Positions 25,877 to 34,538 are shown, counted from the first letter of the stretch. The stretch is 64,000 nt of DNA from UBA1479 sp040216635 (GCA_040216635.1 JAVJOU010000023.1:75533-139532); one strand, 5' to 3'. Translations and numbers: made by a program. Notes: generated by a model not told the origin, from the sequence alone.

Positions 25877-26299
25877 ATGACATCGACCGATTCCGCCGAT
25901 TCCAACGGTGCGCCCGGCACGGATCAGCCGCGGGGCGAACTGGCCATCCGAACCCTGGCCATGCCCGCCGACACCAACCCGTCGGGCGATATCTTCGGCG
26001 GCTGGGTCATGGCGCAGATGGATGTCGCGGGTGGTATTTCCGCGGCCCAGCGCGCGGGCGGGCGGGTCGCCACCGTGGCCGTCGATGGTTTTATCTTCCA
26101 CAAGCCGGTCAATGTGGGGGATGTGCTGTGCTGCTATGCAGAGGTCGTGCGGGTCGGCAATACGTCGATCGCCATCCGCATAGAGGCTTGGGCCCTGCGT
26201 CAGCGCGCGCGCGACAAGCGGGTCAAGGTGACGGAAGGCATTTTCACCTTCGTGGCCTTGGACGAGAACGGCAAAAAACGTTCGGTTCCGGATAACTGA
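25877..26299 (+). CDS. Acyl-CoA thioesterase, YciA type
   Basis: 140 residues from the ATG at 25877. Hotdog thioesterase: LAMPADTNPSGDIFGGWVMAQMDVAGG, where the Asn/Asp and the GGW-MD segment form the active site, and VAVDGFIFHKPVNVGDVLCC, then RVKVTEGIFTFVALDENGKK. These hexameric enzymes hydrolyse a broad range of acyl-CoAs. It diverges from parE, with 177 nt between. The start was placed at the ATG with AGGAACC upstream; an in-frame ATG at 25838 is less supported. Confidence 0.92.
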   Translation: MTSTDSADSNGAPGTDQPRGELAIRTLAMPADTNPSGDIFGGWVMAQMDVAGGISAAQRAGGRVATVAVDGFIFHKPVNVGDVLCCYAEVVRVGNTSIAIRIEAWALRQRARDKRVKVTEGIFTFVALDENGKKRSVPDN

Positions 26300-26324
26300 C
26301 CGGACGCCGCCACCGTCTACTCCC

Positions 26325-26405
26325 TTAGCCGACCACCATGCAGGCATAGCCGGCGATGAACATCAGGCCGAGGGCGAACAGTTCGTGCAAACGAGAAATG
26401 GTCAT
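26325..26405 (-). CDS. Candidate 26-aa single-span membrane peptide with upstream LexA-type box
   Basis: A short reading frame of 26 codons plus stop. Residues 1-8 are MTISRLHE and residues 9-26 are an uncharged hydrophobic stretch (FALGLMFIAGYACMVVG), enough for one membrane span. Upstream on the same strand are GGGAG 8 nt before the ATG and, 40 nt before it, a GTTC-N7-GTTC box and a TTGACA hexamer. In Caulobacter the SOS-induced division inhibitor SidA is a 29-residue inner-membrane peptide under LexA control, so the architecture is analogous; no sequence similarity is claimed. An in-frame ATG 24 nt earlier lacks a ribosome site. It could be a chance frame. Confidence 0.45.
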   Translation of the reverse strand: MTISRLHELFALGLMFIAGYACMVVG

Positions 26406-26444
26406 GGGGCGTCTCCCAGGTTGAAACATTGCGTGCAAAGAAAA

Positions 26445-26459
26445 GAACATAACAAGAAC
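26445..26459 (-). promoter_or_regulatory. Candidate LexA (SOS) box, GTTC-N7-GTTC
   Basis: On the minus strand the sequence is GTTCTTGTTATGTTC, an exact match to the alphaproteobacterial LexA direct repeat with an AT-rich 7-nt spacer. A consensus -35 hexamer, TTGACA, lies 5 nt upstream at 26465-26470; no clear -10 follows. It faces the 26-aa frame (40 nt away); the plus-strand gene at 26567 is 107 nt away. About two such matches are expected by chance in 64 kb, so position carries most of the weight. Confidence 0.5.
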
Positions 26460-26566
26460 ATTTGTGTCAACACGTTTTCGTCATCGCCTTGGCGCAAGCA
26501 GGGGATACGCGTTAAGATCGGCTGTTTCCCAGGCGTTTTTGCCCGGCTGAGGAGAAAAACCACACC

Positions 26567-26968
26567 ATGTCCGAACAGCGCCGTCTAATCGGAACGACCG
26601 TTTTCTGTGCCTTGATCGGGGCTGCGATTCTAGCGGGTTGGGGACAGGGCGTTCTGGCCGGCGCCCCCCGCATCATCAACGCCGAGGCATCGCCCAACGG
26701 CGATGGAACCTACACGGTCACGGCCACCATCCGGCACGGCGATACGGGCTGGGACCATTACGCGGACAATTTCGAAGTGATAGCGCCGGACGGCACGATG
26801 CTGAGCCGACGGGTCCTGTATCATCCCCATGTGGACGAACAGCCGTTCACCCGGTCGCTTCAAGGAGTGGCGGTTCCGCCGGGGTTGAAAGAGGTCCTCG
26901 TCCGCGCCCACGACAAGGTGCATGGCTATGGCCAGCAGACGGTAACGATCAAGCTGCCCGACCGCTGA
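26567..26968 (+). CDS. Secreted or periplasmic hypothetical protein, 133 aa
   Basis: 133 residues with an N-terminal hydrophobic export or anchor segment (GTTVFCALIGAAILAGWGQGVLA, cut after about residue 31). The mature part looks like a small beta-sandwich: INAEASPNGDGTYTVTATIRHGDTGWDHYADNFEVIAPDG, ending in VTIKLPDR. No cysteines or catalytic motif stand out in the mature part. AGGAGAAAAACC precedes the ATG. I do not recognise the family beyond an Ig-like pattern. It lies alone between the short membrane ORF and the chemoreceptor gene. Confidence 0.75.
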   Translation: MSEQRRLIGTTVFCALIGAAILAGWGQGVLAGAPRIINAEASPNGDGTYTVTATIRHGDTGWDHYADNFEVIAPDGTMLSRRVLYHPHVDEQPFTRSLQGVAVPPGLKEVLVRAHDKVHGYGQQTVTIKLPDR

Positions 26969-26997
26969 CCATTCAATGAGGTGCCGCGTTGCGGGGG

Positions 26998-28437
26998 TTA
27001 TTCGCGCATTGCCGCCATGAAGGCTTCGCCGGAATGGGAAACGTCATGGGCGGTCGTCTCCAGGTCCGCGGCCAAGTGCCCCAGGCCCCGAGCCAGTTCC
27101 GATAGAACCGCCATGGCTTCGTCCATTACGGCAACGTCCGATGTGATTGCCGATACCGTCGCCTGGGAATTGCCGACCTGACGGCCGATTGTGTTCGATG
27201 CCTGTTTCTGGCCGCTGAGAACCTGGGCCATGCCATGGACGGTGTCGACCAGGGCGTCCATTTTCCCGGCTATACCGGCCATGTTGGCTGCACTGGTGCG
27301 GACCGTGTTCTGCAAGCTGGAAATCTGATCGGAAATGATGCCTGATGCTGCTTCGGACTGTTGCGCCAGGGTTTTGATTTCGCTGGCGACAATAGCGAAA
27401 CCCTTGCCCGATTCACCGGCGCGGGCAGCTTCGATCGTCGCGTTGAGGCCCAGCATGCGGACCTGCCCCGCAATTTCGCTGACATGACGGGTGATCTCAC
27501 CGATATCGTCGGCGGCTTGGTTCGAGGTTTCCAATTGCGATACGGCTGAACGCAGTTCACCGGCAAGCTGGTTGACCGTGTCGATGACGACACCGGTCTT
27601 GGCCTCCGTGTTTTGTTCGGCGTCATCCAACGCCGTCATAGCGGTATTCAAGGTGTCTGCTGCGGCGGAGATGTCGGAAATACCGGCCCCTACCTTGGCG
27701 CAGGCATCTGTGGCGGCACCGCAGCGTTCACCCAATTCCCCGGCCGACCCCGTAAGTTCCCCCGAAGCAGCCCCCAGGCGCCCCACGGCGCTTTGCACGC
27801 TGGTTTCAAACTGGGCCATCAGGGTGGTTTTGCGCGCTTCGAAGCGGGCGCGCTCGAATATGCGGGCCAACTGCGACGACACGTAGGTCATGATCTCAAG
27901 AGATGCCTGGTCCAGCAGGCCGATTTGCCGGCCGTAGAATTCAGCGACGGCCACGCAGTCGCCGTCGAGCATGATCGGAAAACCGAAAAACCCCCGGACC
28001 TCGTTTCGGCGTGCAGCGTCAGCTCTCAGAAATTGGGGAAGGATCGTGACATCTTCGACGGCGCGGGCTTCGCAGGTTTCGGCGATGATGCCGACAAGAC
28101 CTGTGCCGCACTCGAACACCGTCTCTTCGCTCAGGTGCATGAATTCCTTGATGGCGGCCGGATCCATACCCGGTTCCAGGCGCCAGACATTGCGCGAAAC
28201 ATAGCGGGAAGGGGCATCTGGGGACTGAATGTATAAGTGTCCGATCGGCCAGCCGGTGAAGGCACAGACTTGTTCGAAGACCTGTTCAAGTGCGTCGGTT
28301 TCGTTGCAACGGGCATCGTCGGCGATGGCGGCAACCCGGTTGAGCAGGCTGAGAATTTCGGAAAGTTGAAGGTTGTCCGCGTCGGCAGGGGGGCTGCCGA
28401 TGGTTTTCTGCGGAAAGGCGATCAATCTGGCGATCAT
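26998..28437 (-). CDS. Soluble methyl-accepting chemotaxis protein with GAF domain
   Basis: 479 residues and no transmembrane segment, so cytoplasmic. Residues about 30-195 form a GAF sensor domain (FTGWPIGHLYIQ, GFFGFPIMLDGDCVAVAEFYG). Residues about 200-479 are the coiled-coil signalling region; the hairpin tip is MLGLNATIEAARAGESGKGF followed by AIVASEIKTLAQQSE, close to the CheA/CheW-binding consensus. GAF-sensing receptors detect cytosolic signals such as redox state or small ligands. There is no CheW or CheA nearby. The fliG gene at the end of the window shows the organism is flagellated. The C-terminus has no CheR-tether pentapeptide. Confidence 0.9.
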   Translation of the reverse strand: MIARLIAFPQKTIGSPPADADNLQLSEILSLLNRVAAIADDARCNETDALEQVFEQVCAFTGWPIGHLYIQSPDAPSRYVSRNVWRLEPGMDPAAIKEFMHLSEETVFECGTGLVGIIAETCEARAVEDVTILPQFLRADAARRNEVRGFFGFPIMLDGDCVAVAEFYGRQIGLLDQASLEIMTYVSSQLARIFERARFEARKTTLMAQFETSVQSAVGRLGAASGELTGSAGELGERCGAATDACAKVGAGISDISAAADTLNTAMTALDDAEQNTEAKTGVVIDTVNQLAGELRSAVSQLETSNQAADDIGEITRHVSEIAGQVRMLGLNATIEAARAGESGKGFAIVASEIKTLAQQSEAASGIISDQISSLQNTVRTSAANMAGIAGKMDALVDTVHGMAQVLSGQKQASNTIGRQVGNSQATVSAITSDVAVMDEAMAVLSELARGLGHLAADLETTAHDVSHSGEAFMAAMRE

Positions 28438-28948
28438 GGAGCATGTCCTTGTTCAATCGTCAGAAAGTCTCTGATGACCCGAATGCCGGCGCTGACGCTG
28501 GGGTGGTTGAGGCTCCCTGTTTTAAATCCAAGGCACGGGGCGACGGTAGTCGTCGCCTTGTGCCGGCAGGTTTCCCGGCGGTGGGTCTGCGTACTATCGA
28601 GAAAAGCTTAGACAGAAAATATTGCATTGCACAATGTGCAAAACGTTTCTGAGCGCTGAATTGTGCTGTGATGTTCGGATAATTTGATTTGGAATAAAGG
28701 TATAAAATATTGATATTTATATATAACTTATAACTCTCAATCCTAAGGGCAGATCGAAGTCGCGGATGCAAGAGACGATGCGAAATATTGCGACGCAACA
28801 TTTTCAGGGTGCGCCATGGGGGATTGATTGTGACTATTGTCATTGGATCGCCACGATCCCACCCCTAGACTGACCGGTAACCGACCGATCCTTCCCGGCC
28901 TTTGTGCTGCGTGCAGTCCCGCCTGCATATTCAAGGAGTTGATTGCCC
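28438..28948. other. 511-nt divergent intergenic region with an AT-rich block and a long hairpin
   Basis: Between the chemoreceptor and the DUF1134 gene. Nucleotides about 28600-28760 are clearly more AT-rich than the flanks and contain several TATAAT-like stretches (e.g. GGTATAAAATAT, TATATATAACTT). A 33-nt stem-loop lies at 28532-28564. I find no convincing gene in either strand. Confidence 0.5.
28532..28564. repeat. 15-bp stem-loop (perfect with wobble pairs)
   Basis: The left arm GGCACGGGGCGACGG pairs with the right arm TCGTCGCCTTGTGCC over 15 positions (three G-U) around a TAG loop. No T-run follows in either direction, so it is not an obvious terminator. It could be part of a 5' leader of the chemoreceptor or an untranslated RNA. 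Confidence 0.5.
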
Positions 28949-29503
28949 ATGCGTTCCATTGCCACGCTTTTCGCCTGCGTTCTGATGGCGGTTGCCGTCG
29001 TCCGGCCCGTACAGGCCGACGACACCTTTTCGCAGGAAGAAATCATGTCTAAAGCGCGGGGCTTCTTCGGCTCGACGACAAAAGGACTGGCCGAGGCCAT
29101 TCAAAAGGTTTTTGCCGACCAGGGGCAGCCCAACGCGATTATCCTGGGTGAAGAAGCATCCGGCGCCATCGGCATCGGCCTGCGCTATGGCGAAGGGACG
29201 CTGGAGCGCAAATCGGGGGCAACCCAAAAAGTCTATTGGCAGGGGCCTTCCATCGGATTCGACTTCGGCGGCAATGCCTCCAAGGTCTTCACCCTGGTTT
29301 ATAACCTGGATCAGACGTCTGCCCTGTTTCAGCGATATCCCGGTGTGGACGGCAGTTTCTACGTGGTCGCCGGCCTGGGCATCAATTATCAGCAGGCGGG
29401 CGATGTGATCCTGGCGCCGATCCGCACGGGCGTGGGGCTCCGCGCCGGGGCCAGCATCGGCTATCTGCATTATTCTAAGAAACACTCCTGGATCCCGTTC
29501 TAG
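28949..29503 (+). CDS. DUF1134 / EipA-family periplasmic protein
   Basis: 184 residues from the ATG at 28949, with AAGGAG ten bases upstream; an in-frame TTG at 28943 is too close to the ribosome site. A signal peptide (RSIATLFACVLMAVAVVRPVQA) is cleaved near residue 23. The mature protein is a small beta-barrel: AIGIGLRYGEGTLERK, YWQGPSIGFDFGGNASKVF and FYVVAGLGINYQQAGDVILAPI, which match the DUF1134 family. In Brucella the homolog EipA is needed for envelope integrity and virulence. No operon partner. Confidence 0.88.
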   Translation: MRSIATLFACVLMAVAVVRPVQADDTFSQEEIMSKARGFFGSTTKGLAEAIQKVFADQGQPNAIILGEEASGAIGIGLRYGEGTLERKSGATQKVYWQGPSIGFDFGGNASKVFTLVYNLDQTSALFQRYPGVDGSFYVVAGLGINYQQAGDVILAPIRTGVGLRAGASIGYLHYSKKHSWIPF

Positions 29504-29526
29504 GGCACATCAGGGCACTTTGAGGG

Positions 29527-31254
29527 TCAGAGCTCTTCGAGTGCCCGTTGATGTTCCAGGCGCCGGCGCACGGCGTCTTCCGTCCCACCCAGTCCATGAA
29601 GCACACGGCCCGCAAGCTGCAGGCTGCCTTCGGTCGTTTCCTGAACGGCGGTGTTCGCCCCCGCGCCGATCAGACGTTCCGCATGGGCCTTGTCGCGGGC
29701 CCGGGCATAGATATTGACCAGCGGCCATTGCTTGCGAATTTCACCGACGATGCGTTCCGCGGCCGCCGGGCTGTCCATGGTCAGGACCACGGCGGCACAG
29801 GTTTCGATATGGGCGCGTTTCAGTATATCCAGGCGCGAGGCGTCGCCATAGAACACGGGCTGTTTTTCCGCCCGCGCGCGGGTCACGGAGGCAGGATCCG
29901 TGTCGAGCGCGACATAGGTGATGGCTTCGGCCTGCAACGTATCGGCCAGGGTCTGGCCGAACCGCCCGAACCCGGCCAGGATGACATGGCCTTCCAGGCC
30001 GTCGGCGGTTTCCAAGGTGTTCTGATGGGCGGTCGTCGTTTCCGACAGTTCCATGCGGCGGGCGATTTTCTCGGCAACGGCGGCAACCGGCGGCGTAATC
30101 AGCATGGTCAACCCGGCGACGATCAACATGAATTGGCCGGTCTCGATGGGCATCAGACCCAGGCTCATGGCAAGTCCGACGACGATGAAGGCGAATTCGC
30201 CCCCTTGACCCAGCAGAAGGCCGGCTTCGAATGCCGTATGACGCGGCAGGCCGAACGCCAGGTGAAGCCCGGCGATGATGGGCGCTTTGATCGCGAACAG
30301 GCCGACCACGGAGAGGGGAATCCACAAAGGCTCGTTCCCGACCACGCGCCAATCGATTCCCATGCCCACGGACATGAAGAACAGGCCCAGCATCAGGCCT
30401 TTGAAGGGCTCGATATCGACTTCGATCTCGTGGCTGTATTCCGTTTCCGCCAGCAAAAGCCCGGCAAGAAAAGCTCCCAGCGCCATGGACAGTCCCGCGG
30501 CACCGGTGATCGCCGCGATCCCGATGACGGTCAGCAGGATCACCGCCATGAACATTTCCGGGCTTCTGCTTTGGGCGACAAGGCGCAGGGTCGGGCGCAG
30601 GATCAGGCGGCCCACCATGTAGATCACCGCAATGGTCAGAACGGCCTTGCCGAGGGCAAGGGCCAGATCCGCACCGAACCCGGCGTCGTCGCGGGTGCCC
30701 AGAACGCCGACCACGAACAAGATGGGCACCACGGCCAAATCCTGCATCAACAGGACCGAGAAGCTGGACCGGCCGACCGGCGTGCCCAGGCGCCGGCCCT
30801 GCATCAGCAACTGCATGACGATGGCCGTTGACGACAAGGCAAGACAGGCGCCGAGAACGATCGATGTGGGGATCGGGTTGCCGAAAGCATGGGCGATCAC
30901 CCCGATTACGGCGCCGGTGATCAGGATTTGCAGACTGCCCAGACCGAACACCAGCCGCCGCATGGCCCATAGGCGTTCCAGCGACAGTTCCAGGCCGATG
31001 GTGAATAGAAGGAACACCACGCCCAGTTCGGCCAGGGCCTTCACGCCTTCCAGGTCGGAGATCACGACATGGGCGAGCGGCGGGAATTCATCCGCCAGCA
31101 GGCCCAGGCCGAAGGGCCCGATGATGCCGCCCACGACAAGGTAGCCGAGCACGGGGCTGATTTTGATGCGGTGGAACAGCGGCACCATAACGCCTGCGGC
31201 GACCAGGAAGATGATCGTTTCCCGCAGGTAGGGAATTGTCGCGTGGGTTTCCAT
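29527..31254 (-). CDS. CPA2-family monovalent cation/proton antiporter (KefB/KefC-like) with RCK domain
   Basis: 575 residues from ATG 31254; an in-frame TTG 15 nt upstream is possible. About twelve membrane segments (residues 10-390) with the Na+/H+ exchanger core, including LLFTIGLELSLERLW and LGACLALSSTAIVMQLL, and LMQDLAVVPILF. After residue about 405 comes an RCK_N nucleotide-binding domain (GHVILAGFGRFGQTLAD). The length is normal for Kef antiporters (about 600). They export K+ in exchange for H+ under control of glutathione adducts or the NAD state. It lies 101 nt after the CvrA-like gene on the same strand; the pair may be co-transcribed. Confidence 0.9.
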   Translation of the reverse strand: METHATIPYLRETIIFLVAAGVMVPLFHRIKISPVLGYLVVGGIIGPFGLGLLADEFPPLAHVVISDLEGVKALAELGVVFLLFTIGLELSLERLWAMRRLVFGLGSLQILITGAVIGVIAHAFGNPIPTSIVLGACLALSSTAIVMQLLMQGRRLGTPVGRSSFSVLLMQDLAVVPILFVVGVLGTRDDAGFGADLALALGKAVLTIAVIYMVGRLILRPTLRLVAQSRSPEMFMAVILLTVIGIAAITGAAGLSMALGAFLAGLLLAETEYSHEIEVDIEPFKGLMLGLFFMSVGMGIDWRVVGNEPLWIPLSVVGLFAIKAPIIAGLHLAFGLPRHTAFEAGLLLGQGGEFAFIVVGLAMSLGLMPIETGQFMLIVAGLTMLITPPVAAVAEKIARRMELSETTTAHQNTLETADGLEGHVILAGFGRFGQTLADTLQAEAITYVALDTDPASVTRARAEKQPVFYGDASRLDILKRAHIETCAAVVLTMDSPAAAERIVGEIRKQWPLVNIYARARDKAHAERLIGAGANTAVQETTEGSLQLAGRVLHGLGGTEDAVRRRLEHQRALEEL

Positions 31255-31355
31255 GGCTCGCTTCGTCAATCGGCGGTTATAGGGGAACCTGCCGGCCGGG
31301 CGCTGACCGTCGGTATCCTGGAAGGTTAGAGGCTTTTGAAGGCGGAATGAACCGT

Positions 31356-33152
31356 TTAAACGGCCTTACCGAGCCAGCTTTCCAACCAGACCTTGAGCAG
31401 ATCCAGGCGGCGCCACCAGCGGGTCGGCGGCGGATCCAATTCGATGCCCACGCTGGCGATACGCCCGTCCTCGATTCGGCAGGCAATCAGTTCGACGGAT
31501 ACTAGATGCAGGCGCCGTCCGACGGCGGGCCGGCGCAGCAGATTACGGCGCAGGAACTCTGCCGCCGGCATGTCCCGCCGGTTGCGGGGCACCCAGAAAT
31601 CGTAGGCATCGGCGATCGCGCCTAACAACGTTGCACCGTCGAAGGAAAATTCCCCCACGGTTTCCAGGTCATGCTGCCCCGGTTGCCGCGCGCCGAACAG
31701 GCGGTCGAGGGCCGGTGCGGTATCGGGCGGGGCGATCAGGATCACGTCGTCGCCCTGTGTCAGGCGCTGTACGTCACCGGGGGTGCGCAGCGCACCGTCC
31801 CGGATGATCGAGATGACGTCGGTGTTATCGGGCAGGGGCAGGCGTGCGACATCCCGGCGCAGGGCCAGGCTGCGGGGTTGAACGCTGTAAACGGTCATGT
31901 CGCGCCCGGCATCGGACGGCAGGCCGATTTCCACCCGGGGCGGCTGCGGCGGACGGGGCGCCAGCAGAACGCCCAGGCGGCGGCCCACGGCACCGACGCT
32001 CCAACCCTGGACGATCAGCGACGCCATCACGACGATATAGACGATCCCGAAATAGATTTCCGCGTTATAGACCCCGGAAAGCACTGGAATGGTACCGAGG
32101 AAAATGGGCACGGCACCCCGCAGACCGACCCAGGACACGAAGGATATTTCCCGGGGAGGATAGCGGAACACCGCCAAGGACAGCGCCACGGCCAGCGGCC
32201 GGGCAAGGAACATCAGCGCGGCGGCGATGCCGATGGCGGGCAGAATGATGGGGATGAGCGAACTGGGCGTGATCAACAAGCCCAGGATCAGGAACATGAT
32301 GATCTGGCACAACCAAGCAAGGCCGTCGTGGAAGCGGTTGATCAGAAGTGTCGCCTTGTGCCGGTTGTTGCCCACGACCAGCCCCGCGATATAAACCGCA
32401 AGAAACCCGCTGGCCCCCAGTTCCTGCGCCCCCGCGAACAGCAGCAACGCGCCGGACGCGGCCAATACGGGGTACAGGCCAGAAGCGATGTTCAAAGCGT
32501 TGAGCGTGGTCAACAGGGTGTAGCCGCCGACCAATCCAATCACCAATCCGCCGACGATCTGCAGGGCGAAGCGGCCGGCCACGACCGTCGCCGTATCGAC
32601 CGCCAAGGCCGTGTCCGTCGACATGATCAGGCTGACGCAGGTGACGGTTAGCAGCACCGCCATGGGATCGTTCAGTCCGGCTTCGGCCTCCAGCAGCGCG
32701 CCCAGGCGTTCGCGCAGGCGCAGGGCACGCGCCGACAGCAGCAGGAAGACCGCCGCCGCGTCGGTCGAGGCGACGATGGCGCCGACCAGTAAGCCTTCCA
32801 GCCAGTCGACCGTTAACAGGTAGCGTGCCGCAACGCCGGTAATCGCCGCCGTTACCAGCACGCCCAGGGTCGCTAGAACCACAGCCGGGGCGCCGACTTC
32901 CCGGAACGTTTTCCATCGGGTGCGCAAGCCGCCGTCGAACAGGATGATGGCGAGAGCGATGCTCCCGACCAGATAGGTTGTTTCGTAATCGTTGAATTTA
33001 ATGCCGCCCGGCCCGTCTTCGCCCGCCAACATGCCGAGCACCAGAAACACAAGCAGCAAGGGGGCGCCGAACCGGGACGACAAGGTTCCGGCAAAAATGC
33101 TGACAAGGATCAAGGCCGATCCGATCAGAATGAGGTTGTTGGATAGTTCCAT
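31356..33152 (-). CDS. CPA1-family K+/H+ antiporter (CvrA/NhaP2-like)
   Basis: 598 residues. Twelve-span CPA1 exchanger: GMLAGEDGPGGIKFND, then the ion-binding region ASTDAAAVFLLLSARALRLRERLGALLEAEAGLNDPMAV, a second half with RGAVPIFLGTIPVLSG, then a TrkA_C-type segment (about 400-480) and a CorC/HlyC-like C-terminal domain (about 495-590). That architecture is the one of E. coli CvrA/NhaP2, which exchanges K+ for H+ and supports growth at low osmolarity. It sits directly upstream of a KefB-type antiporter on the same strand. Confidence 0.92.
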   Translation of the reverse strand: MELSNNLILIGSALILVSIFAGTLSSRFGAPLLLVFLVLGMLAGEDGPGGIKFNDYETTYLVGSIALAIILFDGGLRTRWKTFREVGAPAVVLATLGVLVTAAITGVAARYLLTVDWLEGLLVGAIVASTDAAAVFLLLSARALRLRERLGALLEAEAGLNDPMAVLLTVTCVSLIMSTDTALAVDTATVVAGRFALQIVGGLVIGLVGGYTLLTTLNALNIASGLYPVLAASGALLLFAGAQELGASGFLAVYIAGLVVGNNRHKATLLINRFHDGLAWLCQIIMFLILGLLITPSSLIPIILPAIGIAAALMFLARPLAVALSLAVFRYPPREISFVSWVGLRGAVPIFLGTIPVLSGVYNAEIYFGIVYIVVMASLIVQGWSVGAVGRRLGVLLAPRPPQPPRVEIGLPSDAGRDMTVYSVQPRSLALRRDVARLPLPDNTDVISIIRDGALRTPGDVQRLTQGDDVILIAPPDTAPALDRLFGARQPGQHDLETVGEFSFDGATLLGAIADAYDFWVPRNRRDMPAAEFLRRNLLRRPAVGRRLHLVSVELIACRIEDGRIASVGIELDPPPTRWWRRLDLLKVWLESWLGKAV

Positions 33153-33373
33153 GTTGAAGATGGCCTTGAGATTAATTGCCGCGCACGATCAATCTATCAT
33201 ATTGGTATTTAAGAATGTTTTGTGCAACGGACAGGGGGGTGAATATTGCCGAATAATGCTCGTGCACTTGCACCTGGGTGAGGCATCCGGCACTCTGGGT
33301 ATAACGTTAAATCGCGCGCCGGCGATGGGGGTCGAGCAGGCCCGCCCGCGCTGCATCACGGGAGGAACAATCC

Positions 33374-34372
33374 ATGGAATACCGTCCTTTGGGCCGCACG
33401 GGCGTGCGGGTCTCACAGCTGTGCTTCGGCACCATGTCGTTCGGCGCCGAGGCCGACAAGGCCGCATCCCGCGCCATGTACAAGAAGGTGCGCGACATGG
33501 GCGTCAACTTCTTCGATTGCGCCGATGCCTATACCAAGGGCAAGGCGGAAACCATTCTGGGCCAGTTGATGAAGGGTGAGCGCGATAACCTGGTCATCAC
33601 GTCGAAATGCTTCAACAATCTGCGCGGCGACATCAATTCAGGCGGCGGCAACCGGCGGCATGTTGCCATGGCGGTCGAGGATTCTCTGAAACGCCTGAAG
33701 ACCGACCGCATCGACGTTTTGTTCATGCACCGGTTCGAGAAACTGGCGCCGCTGGAGGAAGTCCTGCGCGGTCTGGAAGATCTCGTGCGCGCGGGCAAGG
33801 TGCTGTACATCGGGGCATCGAACTATGCCGCCTGGCAGGTCGCCAAGGCGCTGGGCATTTCCGAAAAGAACGGCTGGACCAAGTTCGACGTGATCCAGCC
33901 CATGTACAATCTGGTCAAGCGTCAGGCCGAGGCGGAGATCTTTCCCCAGGCCCAGGCCGAGGGCATGGGCGTGATCACCTACAGCCCCGTCGGCGGCGGC
34001 ATGCTGTCGGGCAAATACCGGCCGGGCGTGCAGCCCAAGGTCGGCCGCGTCAAGGACAAGCAGGAATACGCCGTGCGCTATTCCGACGACTGGATGCTGG
34101 AAACGGCCGGCCGGTTCACCGAGTTCGCCGAGAAAGTGGGCATCCATCCGGTAACGCTGGCCGTGGCCTGGGTTGCGGCCCATCCCGCCGTCACGGCCCC
34201 CATCGTGGGCGCGCGTCACACGCGCCAGTTGGCGCCGTCCCTGAAGGCCCTGGACGTTAAGATGACGCAGGACCTGTGGAACGAGATCGCTAATCTGTCG
34301 CGCACACCGGCACCCGCCACCGACCGGTTGGAAGAATACGAACCGGTGACGGTGCGCCCTGTCGTGGGCTGA
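33374..34372 (+). CDS. Aldo/keto reductase
   Basis: 332 residues. TIM-barrel NADPH oxidoreductase of the KCNAB/YajO-like branch: start RPLGRTGVRVSQLCFGTMSFG, the catalytic Asp-Tyr pair in FFDCADAYTKG (Tyr about 56), Lys in ITSKCF (about 78), His in FMHRF (about 119), and the cofactor-binding end PIVGARHTRQL. The complete tetrad predicts activity on aldehydes or ketones, substrate unknown. GGAGG precedes the ATG. It is a single-gene unit between the antiporter genes and the glnA 3' region. Confidence 0.92.
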   Translation: MEYRPLGRTGVRVSQLCFGTMSFGAEADKAASRAMYKKVRDMGVNFFDCADAYTKGKAETILGQLMKGERDNLVITSKCFNNLRGDINSGGGNRRHVAMAVEDSLKRLKTDRIDVLFMHRFEKLAPLEEVLRGLEDLVRAGKVLYIGASNYAAWQVAKALGISEKNGWTKFDVIQPMYNLVKRQAEAEIFPQAQAEGMGVITYSPVGGGMLSGKYRPGVQPKVGRVKDKQEYAVRYSDDWMLETAGRFTEFAEKVGIHPVTLAVAWVAAHPAVTAPIVGARHTRQLAPSLKALDVKMTQDLWNEIANLSRTPAPATDRLEEYEPVTVRPVVG

Positions 34373-34397
34373 GCGTCGCAGATATTTCCAAGAAAAA

Positions 34398-34429
34398 TGG
34401 GGGCCTGCCGAAGATCGACAGAGCCCCCA
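34398..34429 (-). terminator. Terminator-like hairpin downstream of glnA
   Basis: A 7-bp perfect stem (TGGGGGC and GCCCCCA) extended by CA/TG. Read on the minus strand it is followed by ATTTTTC, as expected for an intrinsic terminator of glnA. It also lies 25 nt after the aldo/keto reductase stop and could serve both strands. Confidence 0.6.
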
Positions 34430-34478
34430 GTTTGGCGCGTAAAACCGGTTAACGCCGGTCTTCCGATTGTTCGTGATG

Positions 34479-34538
34479 TCCCTGAGAAACAGGGAAGGGC
34501 GGGACCTGATGGCCCCGCCCGCCTCCTGCTTTAGGAGG
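34479..34538. repeat. Cluster of three stem-loops at the 3' end of glnA
   Basis: Perfect inverted repeats TCCCTG/CAGGGA (34479-34495, 5-nt loop), GGGCGGG/CCCGCCC (34497-34520) and CCTCCT/AGGAGG (34522-34538) which includes the glnA stop codon. Together with the terminator at 34398 the 3' region is heavily structured. Confidence 0.6.

Noticed and set aside
28272..28287. A second GTTC...GTTC pair
   Set aside because: The spacing is 8, not 7, and it is inside the coding region of the chemoreceptor.
34398..34429. Reading this hairpin only as the aldo/keto reductase terminator
   Set aside because: On the plus strand there is no good U-run; the T-rich tail is on the glnA strand.
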